From the NCBI GenBank assembly GCA_023052935.1, contig CM041295.1:106084711-106148710 (forward strand): DNA of 64,000 nt, written 5' to 3'. Below, one piece after another: positions 46,578-60,900 of the stretch. Source of the DNA: Piezodorus guildinii. Its lineage: Eukaryota > Arthropoda > Insecta > Hemiptera > Pentatomidae. The notes beneath the pieces are model-generated. The model saw only the letters and a program-made list of their open reading frames with translations. It searched no databases and was not told where the DNA came from. Both the position numbers and the translations under genes were made by a program. Position 1 is the stretch's first letter; each line of letters starts with the position of its first letter.

Positions 46578-49500
46578 GTTTGTCATTTATTCAGTAATTT
46601 AAAAGTTTAAATTTTGATAGTTACCATTTAATGATTAATCGTTAATTTTTCAGACCAGTTGTACTTTATTACGCTTAGAACTTCAATTAAGCCAAAATCA
46701 ACTACAAACACACATTATTTTAGTATTGATGAAGAATTGGTTTACGAAAATTTCTTTTCTGATTTCGGGCCATTGAACCTGGCAATGTTGTATAGATATT
46801 GTGAAAAACTAAACAGGAAAAGGAAGGCAAGTTCTTAATTTCATTTATATTTATGCATTTATTTAGTTTATTTGAGAATATAGGTCTAGTCAGTTAATAT
46901 GAACTATGAAGTGTGGTACAAATTAACTATATATTTATTTTATTATTTTTTTAAATACAATTTTTAGTACAAACATATTTTCAGTTTTAACACTTTACAA
47001 GTATTTGATAGGCGAAACAAAGTTCTTTTTGACACTGTATTAATAAATGGCCCTCTTAGTTAATTTTTAAACATTTAGTTTAATTAAGAACTTCTGAATC
47101 CTATAGACTCAATAGACCTATTGAAGGATTCACTCAACAATTTTTCTTTAAAATAATTTTTAAAGCAGGACAATGTTGAATAGAAGCATACTGAATTTGT
47201 CTGGTCATTCAACTTGTTCTTAAGTTGGGAAAATTAAATTAAAAAATAGGTGTGTGCAACTCATAACTTTCACTTATCCCTTTTCTTTAAATCAAGATTT
47301 AAATTAACTTAAACTTAATAAATTTATTTTATATTAAACTATATAACAATAGAAATTATTGTCTGCAACAAACACTTGAGTTTCTGTATTTACTTCTACA
47401 TTTTATGTGTTAAAAAAAACTACTGTTTTTGTTTTTTATTTATCCATTTTTCTCAAAGTTAACCAGTTGAAATGGTTATTTATTTATAATCAACAAAATT
47501 AAAGTTATTGTAGAGAAAGAAATTTTGGCATTTAAACCTTGCCTCACAATTCCGATCTGAATAAAATCTACATGAAATTGAAACCCATTTTAATTTACAT
47601 CAATACAGTGAATTTAATTAATATAATTTGAACCATTTTTGAGAAGATATTGATAAGGATGCTAAAATTAACAGTTTTAAATATCTTTAATAGCTATTCA
47701 CATGCTTTACTGTAACAAAGCAAGTTTTTTTTTGTTTCATCATAATATAAAATGCAATTTATTTTTCAATTTTAGGCTGCCTCCCTAACCAATAGAAAAA
47801 TTGTTCATTATACAACTACAGAACCTCAGAAAAGAGCAAATGCAGCATTTTTAGTTGCTTCTTATTCGGTAAGTTCTTGAATTATAAGCCAAATTTGGAA
47901 GCTTTATCCTAGTTCTTCATGGTTTTCTCAAATTATTATAGGAGCTTTGTCATTAGTATATTATTATGAAATTAGCTATTAATTTATATTGATATAGCAG
48001 AAGCCTGCTTAACTGAATGATTTGGCCATGGCTATTATTATACTAGATTATGCAAAGTTTCGAATTAGAAATGGTATTATCGTTTAATAAGAAGTCATTC
48101 TATCAATGAAATGTATCGAAGTATTATCAAAATATAAAAATTATTATTTGCCTTAGATATATTTTACAATACCTACAATAAAAGTTTGTTATTTGGTGTA
48201 AGATATTATGTATTTAAAATTAAAGAAAAGAAGGTATGCTAATTTTTTTATATATGCGTTTTAAATAATGTTATTAAAGTAAAAATTATGTTATATAATT
48301 TTCTATTGATTTATTATAAACAAAAACTTTTCATATTTCAAATCTTAATGTAATAATTTGAGACTGGATTTTCGTGCTATAAAAAGTTGAAAAACATTCA
48401 ATATCATGCAGTAAAAATCTTGAAATATGAAAAATAGTGCAGCAAAACCCCCAAGTATAAAATTGAGGGTATAATCTCCTTATATGTGCAAAAAAATAAA
48501 TTACCTAAATCTTTATGGAAGGGGAAATTTATCTTTAAAAGTTGTTATCTTGAGAAATTACTTCCCTATAGTTAAAAATAAAAAAAAGACACAAATAACA
48601 TGAATAAAAGATATATACAATTTTTTTAAATAACTAGACAAAAATATCTAAATAATTGATCATCAATATCAATATCAATATTTATCTGATTCGTACCTTC
48701 AATACTTAATTTGATTGTGAATTTACAAAACATATAATAAGTCAATCAAGAAGAACTCACTGAAAACAGTTTAAAGAATTGATCAGAAATGGTTGTTAAT
48801 AATAAATGGAGTTATGTTATATAAGCCTGTGTAATTATCTTTTCGGCATTATTTAAACATTGATATTTAACAGGAGAAAATCTGAGATTTGAAATCTCAC
48901 TTAAAACTAAATACTCAGAAGAATTATGAAGGGTTGTAAACAGAGGATTCAGCATAACAATGAACGTCTTCGAATTAGCCCTAGTAGTGCCTACTTTGAA
49001 AGTGATGCTAAACGAATGAATCCAATGAAACGCATTATGTTAGATGGATGTGTTTACTTACTGAAGTCAGTAGTCCTAATATTTCAATCTATTTTATTCT
49101 CTTCTTAACAAATAATTTAATTCTGAATTTAACCAGAAAAATATGATAAAATAAAATTTCAAATATTTATTAGTGTATCTATGTATTTTTATTATCAAAA
49201 ATTTGGTTCGATAAATTTTGATATGAAAATTTAATAATCAAATTTAAATCAAAAGTAGAAAAATGCAATTAATTGCAGTAAAAATAAAAAATGTGCAATT
49301 TAGCCCAAAAAGGGCAAAACATGTAATTTTGTACAATATAAAATTATAAATATTATTCCCTAATACATGAATGGGATAGCTGTCCGGGTTTGAGGTTGCA
49401 TTTAAAACATGCAAAATTATGGTAATCCGGTCTCTAATAATAACTTACATTAAGTAAAGGATAACGTAAAAAGTTTTGGCTATCTTGGTTTGTGGAAATG

Positions 49501-52240
49501 CCAGATCCGGATAAATTGAGTTTTGCTATGTCCTTAGATTATTTCTTCATAAAATAATGGATTAAGTACTTAGTTTGTTGTGGTATCTTTTATATTAATC
49601 AGTTATTTATGTTTTGATTGGCCTTCTTTATTTCTCTAACTAGTATCAAATAGTGATTTTTGCTGCTTATTGGTTTGAGTACTGAAATGTTTGTGTAGTG
49701 TTGAAAGTACTTACAAATGTTTGGGTTCCGTCCACGTACAGTGATTATCTAGAATTCTTATTTATTTCTTCATTTTATAAATATTTTTCACAACTTTCAC
49801 TTTAATAAATCATTGAAAACGGTTCCCATAGAGCAAAATCACTGGCAGGTAACAAAAAAGTATTTTGTATTTATAAAATATCCAATAAATAAAGTAAAAG
49901 TACAAGATCATTCAGTATGTATTATGTTCCAAATGTTAAAAATTAAATAATGTTTGTTGTGATTTCTGGTTATAGCTTAGAGATAGAGGCCAAGTGGTGC
50001 TCCACGAGAGTCTTCCTACTCCATGGACACCGCACAGTTGAAATAACAGAATAAATAATTATTCTGCCACAGCCAGGGTTCGAACCCGGAACGTCAAGAA
50101 TAGTAGTCTAGTGCCCCTATCCATAAATATCAATTTACTCTTCAAAATGAGCCAATTTTAATTATAAAACATCTGATCTTTGAAGTTAATATTGTTACTC
50201 ATAAAAGTTGAATATAATAGATTGTCAATAAACAAATTTTCTGTTTTTTCAATTACTTGTGTCGATGAATTTTTTTCTTTCATGGATACTAGACTTGTAT
50301 TGTTAAAATAATATAAGAAATCATAGAATAAAAATTTCCTTTATTCATCACAATGGAGAACAACTACTGTTTTGCCAAAGCTAATGATTTTCACAAACAA
50401 TTGGAAAGCAATTATAAAAACAGTAATCTTGTAAAAGTAAGGTTTATTTTAAAAGTGTTTTTATATGATACTTTTGATTTTTATATTTATTATGTACAAA
50501 GTAACTGGGAGCCCGTGGCTATGTGGGTAGCATGCTAATTTTCCACGCCAAAGGTTGTGAGTTCGAATCCTAGTCAGGAAGGCATTTTCAAGCTTATGAT
50601 TAAATGGGGATTCACTCACAACCTCCTCCTCCCCCCCCCCCCCAGTATGTTAAATTATCAATTCGGGAAAGGAATATGGATAGGTGTGGGACAACTGACC
50701 TCCGACTGGATTAATGTTGTGCTGTATGGAAGGATGCTTACATCTGAACTAGCACACAGCAAACTGTGGATAAGACTAAGATGAGGATATCAACAAGGAG
50801 GTGTGTTATCTCCACTCCTATGGTGCCTGGTTGTAAACTTTCTGTTGACAAAACTTGGCATCATATGATTCTATGCACAGGGATACGCTGATGATATTGC
50901 TGTGTTAATAGAAGGTGAATTTCCAGAGAAAATCTTTGAATTGTTTAAAACGACAATGGAACTGCTGAGGGACTGGTGTCAGACCAATGGTCTTGTCATC
51001 AATCCTCAGAAGGTTAATCTTTGAATTTTCACTAACAGAAGAAACATAAGAATCAGACCACCCCTACATGGCAAGATTGAGGTCAATATCTGTAGTGAAG
51101 TCAAACATCTAGGCATTACCCTTGACATCAAATTAAAATTGAACTTCACTCACAAACCCCTCCCCTGGTAAGTGATACATGTCAGCCAACTGGTGTCCAC
51201 TCACAAAAATAGGGAATGATGACTCTTCCCTATACCTGTCTTAGAGAATAATGGCATGGAATCATAACAAACCTTACCGAGTGGGCAAGGGTCTCCACGG
51301 CCTGTCACGTCAATTGAAAAAATCAGAGAAAAATCTACAAAGTAAACTAAACTGACAAAGTAAATTTAATTGGACTGATAGTAATTTGTTAAGATGGTTT
51401 TGTTTTGAAATTTAAACCTTGACCATTCAGCCTGCACTGTCAGACATATGGTCCAGACTGTAATAAGCTTTATTTCAAGACATCTGAGTCCCTTAGTATA
51501 GTAACTTTAGCATTTTTCTCGAGAATAATTAAAATCATTGTTGTTTTTTTTTCATATGAAGTTTTTTTATATCATTCTAAATGACCATAGATAGAAATAA
51601 TCGGGAGTCAGTCGTATAAGAATATTTTTATTTTGCCGACGTTTCGGCACAAGCGTGTGAGTCATCATCATTCATCAGTCATCTGGGAATCAGTAAGCCA
51701 TGTCATGGGTAATGGGTCACATGCTTGAGCCGAAAACATCGGCAAAATTAAAATATTCTTAAACGACTGACTCCTGATTATTTCTTCCTGTGATAATTCA
51801 ACAGTTGGCTATACATCCTTAATATAGTTCATTCTAAATGATACCTGAAAAGTACCAGACTCCATGTTTATTTTTCACCCATTTTAGGGGGGATTTAGTT
51901 GGGAGAGAGAGTGTGATGAAACATGTGCTTTTTTGGGAAAAAAATATAAGTAATTAAATTTTAAAAAAATGCCATATGTTTATATTTTTGTTTTGCTCAA
52001 AAATATTTTTCTTTACCAACATTAATTTATTTTCATAAATCACCAAATATATTCTATGTGCTTGTGCAATTTACCTTTTTTTAATTTTGTGGAACTGTTA
52101 TTGAAAACAAGTTCAATGGATCCTAAAATATTGTTGTTTTTTGGGGGGAAATTGACATGTGTCAAATTGCACCAAGGCATACTGGAACAAAAATGTTAAA
52201 TGCAGGTGTTAATAATATAATATTATAATAATAATAATAA

Positions 52241-52335
<95 letters not shown>

Positions 52336-55300
52336 AATTATAAAATCCAACAAAATTGCTTTTTATAACTTAACTTAGTTTTAATTCAATATTTCAGGAT
52401 TTCGTTCTGTTGAACTTGTTTTCAATAACAGTTTTAAATTTTATAAACAGAAAAGTTGTGCAGTCACATAGAATATATTTCCTTCAGTTTTAATTAAGTA
52501 GACTGTGTTTAGAAAAATAGCATTTTATTTATTTATATGCTAATGAAAATCTTGAAAACTGATATTTTTATCAGTGCCTGAACTTCTAAAAGACCACTGT
52601 GATTAGTACTGAATTTGAATTAATTTTTTTCTTAACAGATTTGATAAAGTTGATATTCCAAAAGTTATCCAATGAATGCTCTTTGGGGTTGTTGTTCCTC
52701 ATAAATTTTATATATCATTCTCATCTATTAGTGCATGAAAAACATTCTTTTAATTATAACACAAAATTATACATCTGGCATTTTGTAGTTGTCAATTTTT
52801 TAGTAATTTAATTACAGCTAATTTGTTCTTGCAACAAAGCAGATGTCTCATTACACCCTCCTCCTCAACTAAACCTCTCTCCTCCAAAAGGTTAAGTTTA
52901 CAACGTAGAGACATGTAATTTTTAGATACTACTTCGATTGATATAATAAAGCTTTCTGAGATTAAATTTGCTATAAGAGAAATACCTCTTAAATAAATTT
53001 CTATTTTTTTGAAATATTAACACCTAGGAACTTATAAACTATTGGTCCTATTAAATTAGCCTTGTGTTCATTCGATTCAGCTTGGAAAAATATGCAGAAA
53101 ACAATCCCCCTATTGCTTAGAACCCTGATTGATGTCGCCCGAGGGTAACTTTAAAGGCAGTTATTTAAAAGCAATATAATAGGAAGCTCCACATCAATCA
53201 AAAAGATGTTTAGCTGAAAAATCAAAAATATCACTATCAACTGTTTGCTAAAATCTAGAACAATTATATAAATTAGCACATTATGAGAATGGGTCCTCAC
53301 AATCTCTGCGAAAGTTAAACTAAAATATTGCACATCAATCATCAAAAGTATGCTCTGTTAGGTGAATAACTACTATATATGAATAAATATAGGTTAAAAA
53401 TTTCTAGCAACATATTTCACTATTTTCCATCAGAGATCTGGTTGATAGAAACACCTCTAAAATCATGCTCTCCATTTGTTTTAAGGTTGTTTAATTGCTA
53501 TTCCAACTCATAAAGCATCATAAAAATGAGTTTTTAATGTTTCATTGACCATTTTAGGAAAATTGTCAACGTGTTAGGAACAAAAATGCAATGCAATTTC
53601 CACCCTTTAAGCAGTTGGGAAATTTGTTATTTTAGTGATTTGTAGCATATACATTTGAAAAATAAATTTTTATTTTCATCAGCTGTTATATATGACTAAC
53701 TAATAAAAATTTAAAATTAAAAGATATTTATATTGAAGACCAAAAGGCTAAAGGATTTCTTCATCTGTTAAAATATTTTATTGTTATGATTTTTCTTATA
53801 ACATATGTTTCGGCCAATTACTTATACTATTTGTTCTTGATTTCTTTTTTATTTCCTTAAAAAAAATTAAGCATTTTATTATGAAATATTTTTGATTATT
53901 AGTATGACAATATACTCACCAATTGTGATGTATGCTCCTTGACTTACTCTTTCCTGACTATTTTTTTTTTTCTTTTCTAGATATTATATTTGAAAAAGAC
54001 TCCTGAAGAATCATTTAAACTTCTAACAGAAGGTGTTCATATGCCTTTTGTGCCATTTCGGTGAGGTTCTTGTACATAAGTTTGTAAAATTCTTGTTTAT
54101 GTGTAATACTTATTATTAAATCGTTTGAAATCATAATTTATTGTTGTAATTATAGTAAGAGACTGAAATAATAATGGGGAATTTTGATGCTGTATATGTT
54201 TTTTTTTTTATTTCTCTCAAACATTCTTTTATTACTTATACCTTTATTCCTACTCTCTCTTTCAATTGTTAATCACATTATCTATTAATCGGTATTGAAT
54301 CTCCTGTTTCTCCTCTAGAATAACTGTGGCTGATCCAACTTTAAGCATAGTATAGTTTTGATCGTCCTGGTATAGCCATCAGCAGAAACTTCATCAGTCC
54401 TGGACAAAGAAGGCTTCCTACTCATAAATTCAAAGTAAAATGCATGCTGGGTCAAAGTTTCATCCTGATTTAGAATCTGAATGGACAATCTGGATGGAAT
54501 TACTTAACAGGACATGGAATCTGTAGACGATTTGGTGGAGAAAGCACCAAGAATGGTAGCAATTGATTGACTTTAGTTGCGATAACAGTCTCCTCATCAC
54601 CTACCTCATTCTTCCCACTCAAGTGTGTTCACAAAAAAACATTCTTCAGGATATAGCATTACGCATTACCTGATTTTATGATAGCGGCATAAGAAGATAC
54701 TTCATTAATGTGAAAGTTATGTGTGGAGCAAAGATAGGCTCTGACGATTTATTTCAGTGACTGAAATGAGGATTTTGAAAAAATGCTACCATCAACCTAA
54801 GAAGTATGAAACCATTAACCTTTGTGCCCTAGATGATTTTGTGGAAAAGTTGCATTACACCATCTAACTAGTGGAGAGGATGAGTATTTAACCAAGAGAG
54901 AAATGTAGAGACTCAGTGAAGTACACTAAAATAAGAAGTTTTAAGAACAGGAAAGGAAGTCTATTAAATGCACAAAGTGGAAGAAAAAGGAAACATTACC
55001 AATTGTTGAGATGGTGTTATGGAGAGGAGGTAGTCATTTAGAAAAAAACAAGCCTGGAAATCATATTTTCCTGGTAAATCCCTAGAAAAGAATTTCGGAG
55101 TTGTCGATTTGATAAAATGAATGCTTTCTGGAATATTTTTATATGATTAAAAAAGGTTTGAAGAAAATTTTGATTTTGAACTGTAGACAGATTTTAAATT
55201 AAGTTTTAGATTTAATTAGTCAAGGAAAAAAAAATATGTTTTTATGCTTAAATATGTCTTCTTTTTTTTAAATGGTTTCTTAGATATCAATGACAAAAGA

Positions 55301-57695
55301 AACATTTGTCCAAAACAAATTCTGAAGATGGAATTGAAATCCTGAAATTAAAAAAAATTATTGAATTGTGTGAAAGTGGTTGACCACTATAAAATATCTT
55401 ATATGGAATGTAGAGAAATAAATTTTACTGCATACAACTTTTTACAACTTGTGTATTATTTTCCTAAAAAAATTATTCTATTATACCTGTTTCAGAGATG
55501 CATCAAGTGGACTCACAATGTGTCAAATAAGTTTATTGGATTGTCTTCAAGCAGTTTTCAAGGCATATCATTTGGGATTTTTTAATTTTGAAGATTTTAA
55601 TGTTGAAGAATATGAACATTATGAGGTTATACATCTTCAATGATTTTCTTGTATTGCATGCTTTAAGTGGTGACTAAAAACATCAATAATTGGATTGTCC
55701 AGGGTTGTATAATGTACCAGGTTATCAATTAGATGGCTAATTTTCTTACTGACAGATTATTTTTTTCCACAATAATTTTCATTTAGTTTTGCACAAGATT
55801 ATATTTTAGTGTTTAAAGGTTACACTTTTGCTGGATCTTGAATTATATTTTCAATCTTGTATGTTATGGCTCATAATGCATTTCCATAGGTGAGGATTGG
55901 GCAAGATTTATCGTTGAAAACTTTTTTCCAAAAAGTAATCTTTAAATTTTTACTTTTATGATGTATTTCATTTCTTACAGAAATGGTATTTATCTAAATT
56001 TTTATCCTTATTATTTAACTCATAATTTTTAATTTATTGTATTTTGGGTTCCATATCATCAATTATCATCATTCTTAAATTTTTAAATTAATTTTGTTCA
56101 CATTGACTTGATGTATTTTTTTGTTAATACAGTTGTAAATATCTCTATAATAAATAAAAAAATAAAGTAAATAATTAAAAAAACAAACAAATTTACCTTC
56201 TTATTGAATTGTTAGCTAGAGATTAGCTAATTTCTTGTTTCTAACAGTTTTCTATATACAGATAGATAGCTCATCAATCCTTTAAAATAAAAAATCTCAA
56301 AATATTCGGAGCATCATCAGCCCCATCATCTAATGTGTCAATCTAGGCTATTCTCTCTTTTTAGGTACATTGTATCTCTTTTTTAGTTCTGATGCTTGAC
56401 CCTCCCACCTTAGCATGTTCAATAAGATAATCTGGAGAGTATTGGGTGTAGGGAGTATGATGCATATTGTTAGATCTTCCTTTTACATATCAGATCACAC
56501 TGGTCACTCAACCATATGAGAGAACTGGGCTTAATAAGATTTCGTAGAGTTGGACCATATTTTATTTAGATTAGAGGTTACTAAACTTCTTGTCTGAACT
56601 GCAATAGGATCAGTTTTAACAATTTCAGCTATTTCATTATTGTCATTTGGCACTTATGGCCCTATATTAGTGATACTCACTTAATTAATCACTTGTACAA
56701 GATATACATGTTGCGGTTCTTTCTTCTTGAGTTCCTCTTATTCACTTCCCCTCTTCCTTATGCAGAGTACATGCTTTTCTTTTTATTCTGCTTTCCTCTA
56801 TTATTCTCCTTGTACCTCTATTCACAACATATGCCTGATTTTTAAAGTGAGAGGCTACTTCCCATTGCCTGTTAATCCTAGGAGCTAGGATAGAAAATAT
56901 GTGTTCTTTTTCTGGAGTTCCAAGTGCATAAAAAAAACACAAGTGCTTCTTTTATGTTATTGCAGGTTGCCAATTAACATTTTTCAGTACAATTATTGTC
57001 TAATGCATAATGCAAAGGTATTGGTTCAGCTTTTCTTCGTTCGGCTGCTTTGCCCATAATTCTAATAAAAGTGATTGTTTAAGTTGTTAACAAATCCATT
57101 TGACTTATGGGGCATGAACCTTTCTTGCTTATAATGTGTGTAGTAATTATATGAAATTTATTATTATCTAACTAGTTTTTAATTTAAATTTACAGAGAGT
57201 GGAAAATGGTGACTTAAATTGGATAGTACCTCAAAAATTTTTAGCATTCTGTGGACCTCATGCATCTACTAAAGTGGAAAATGGTATGTTATGTTCATCT
57301 ATCCTTTTTTTTTATTTTAAATTATAATAATTATTGAAAATAATAATTTATATTATTTCACAAAATTCCTTAATTTCAACTTATTTTCTTTTAGGTTACT
57401 TTGTTCATTCTCCTGAGTTTTATTTTACATATTTCAAGAAAAATAATGTTTCTACTATAATACGCTTAAATCAAAAAATGTATGATGCTTCACGATTTAT
57501 TAATGCTGGATTTCAACACAAAGATTTATTTTTCGTGGATGGCAGTACACCTAGTGACAACATATTAAAACAGTTTTTAAGTTATTGTGAGGCAGCATCA
57601 GGTGCTGTAGCTGTTCACTGCAAAGGTACAGCTGATTTTTAAGTTTATTTACACAATTTTGGAGAAAGATTTTAACATATTTATTAAAATAATTA

Positions 57696-57737
<42 letters not shown>

Positions 57738-57918
57738 AAATTTTAATATATATATAAAAATATTTAAAAAAAAAATTATATAAAAGAATAAAATTATATA
57801 TATAGTTTGATTAGTTCTCGACTATTGATAATTTAAGTTATCTACTGATATCAAGGTTCAGTCAATAAAATTGCTTATTTGTTTACTACACCTTAAGACG
57901 AGTAGATAACTCATATAT

Positions 57919-57974
<56 letters not shown>

Positions 57975-60900
57975 TGTTTGTATTGTATTGTATATATAGA
58001 TGTATAGTTTTTATTTTCCAACAACATAATTAAATACATAAATAGTGTAGTTTTTGTTTTAATGTATGTTTGGTAGCTATTGTTTAGTTAGGCCTCGATA
58101 TTATAGTATATAAAAAATGTGGTTGTAAAAACTTTGAATTCTGAGCCTTCAATAGAAATGCCCGTTTTAAGGTCCCGTGAATTAAAATAAAAGCATTTGA
58201 ATAGACATATGAAATTGAAATTGCATATTTAAGATACTCCTTCGTCTGGAATATTACAGCAACTTTATCACTTACATCAACTTACCAGAATTGCTACTTT
58301 ATTCAATCAATGTTACATATTTTTTTATTTAACTCGATCAATATACATTAAATGGGCCTTTATATTATGTAGGTTTTATTTCATTGAAATAGTCTGATAT
58401 GGCTTAAATACCGAATTTCCAATTTTTTTTCCTGTGAAGTAAGTTTTTATTCTAAATAATTCAACATCTCTTGTTGCTAGGGAAATTAGGGAAAGGAAAA
58501 CTCATCCATAAAATGAGTCCAAACTACTTTAGATTGTGCTTCTTTAGGATGGACTAAGCCGGTTGTACCTTGAGGATACTCCTTATGCCACCGGAGCATA
58601 TACTGTCTGACCATTTCCTCCTCTTTTTGAAGGTAGCATATCTCCTTTTATTGGATTTGACTGTTTCGATTATGGGTCCACGGATGTGGGGAGTACAAAA
58701 GTAAAGGGAGAATTCATGACCATTTTAGTATTCTTTGACACCTATCTTCTACTCAGAAAGTCCCTCTGCCAGCTGCCCTGATTTTTGAAACACTTCTTGA
58801 AGGATATTTCATATAGATGATTTTGATTGTTGGTAGATAACCGATAACTGACTTAAATTTTGATCATGAAATTCTTACTTAATCAAGACCTCTTTTACTG
58901 CTGTGATGAGTGAGGTGGTGTCCTATAGAGCCTGACCCAAAGCTCTATATGTAGTGCTAGCTGCATTATCCTCCTCTAATCCATCCCTCTCTTGTTAAAG
59001 GCCACCTTTAGTCCTTCCCAGGTTTTACTTGGTCTTTCCTGTGGCCACATTCCCTCATGAGTAGACCTGACCATTCACAAGATGTGTCCAAACCACCTAA
59101 GCTGGTTCTCCTCGATAACATCCCCAGCTGGCCTTAGATCCAGGTTTGCTCTTATTTTAGAGTTCCTCACTCTAACTCTTCTTGCTTTTCCCTCAATGTT
59201 TCGCAAGTAGTACATTTCCATAGCTTGGATTTGGCTCAAGGCATGCAAGACTCACTTGCATATGTTAGGGTAGGGAGGAATGTGGTTTTGAAGACTACCT
59301 TCTTAGTGGCGTTAGAAACTTCCTTCTTGTCTAGAAAGCCTTTCCTGAGGAAATAAAAGCACCTTCCAGCTATTTTCAATCTCTCTCCAATGTCTCGTTT
59401 TAATGGATTATTATGAAATTGAGTTAGCCTTAATCTTATCGTTAATGATTCACTCTGATACCAGATGATATTTAAACTTTAATCTGAGTTTGCAGAATTG
59501 ATATTTTACAAATTAAATTTGTAGTTTTAATAGATAAATGAAATCTCAACATTTAAGTTTTTTGTGATTGTGTATTATATAAGATATTGTTAATTAAACT
59601 GTTCAAACATTTTCAGCTGGCCTTGGTCGTACTGGCTCCCTCATTGGCTGCTATATTATGAAACATTATCAGTTCACTTTCCTTGAGGCAATTGCATGGA
59701 TAAGAATATGTAGACCAGGTTCAATAATTGGTCATCAGCAGAAATGGTTGAAAGAGTATGCTTTTAAAATTATTAATTTTAAGTTTTAAGTCAACTTTAG
59801 AGTGCTTCCACTGGGAAGCTTCTCTGCATGTGTTTCATACCTTAATATATTTTTCTCAAATTTACTTGTTGTATTCCATTATACAGTTGTAATTTTCAAT
59901 AAAAAAAAAAGTCATCTAAATTGTCTAGACCAGTGGCTCCCAACTAGTGGTCTGCGGAGCCCTAGGGGTTCATAAGATGCTATTGGAAAATTGTATTAAA
60001 TTACCTTAATAATAAGCCTTCTCTTGTTACAAAAATAACTAATGCATTGCACAGGCTCATTAAATTGCGGGTGCTAAATATAGTAAATAGGTACCTATAT
60101 TTTATTTCTAAATGTTATTAATTCTCTGAGAATAATGTTTTGCTGATTGTGGTCAGTTCTTAGAGCCTGAGTATAGCATATACCATCTTGGATTATCTTA
60201 AAAATATATTCCAACTGCAGTCACTAAATCGTTAATCCATTATTCAACTACAAAAGGTTTCTGTTAGTCGGAGGCTCCTGAAAATTAATACAATGATTTG
60301 GAGTAGGTACTATACTGTATAATTTTAGAAAATATTAAGGGTTTTTTTTGTTTTTTTTTACCAATTTACCTGTTATTGAAATATAGAATTATTTTAAGTT
60401 ATGGATGGGGATGTTTCAGTATGTATTCGATTGAAATTAAATATGAACTTAGTATTTTTTGGAAATAATTGCAATTTTCTAACTTGTGATTTTTATTAAT
60501 TTAGGGTGGGGGGAGGGGGGGTCCTTACCATTGTATGAAGATGAAGGGGGTCTGCAAAAATGTTTTTAGGGAATCACTGGTCTAGATCATCATTATTTGG
60601 AACTAAAAATATCAGAACATTCCTACTGGAAAAAAATGGTGGTCACATAACTGAATTATGTATGGACAGATACACATTATTTTAAACTAAGGAATTTTAA
60701 GTGTTACATTTTTTTTCTAAAGTGTTGCTTCAGACAGTAACCTTCATTTTTAATGATAACAACTGTAACAATTCCTTCAGCAAAAGATAATTTAATGTGA
60801 AAAATCATGTCCAACTTAATTTATAGATGTGCATTAGCATATATCCAATCACTGTACTCAAAGTGGAACTTAGAAAGATGAGTGTGAAATCCTTAGTGAA

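Noticed and set aside
52162..52353. 63-codon open frame across the TA/T run
   Set aside because: Artefact of simple repeats (poly-Lys and Ile-Tyr).
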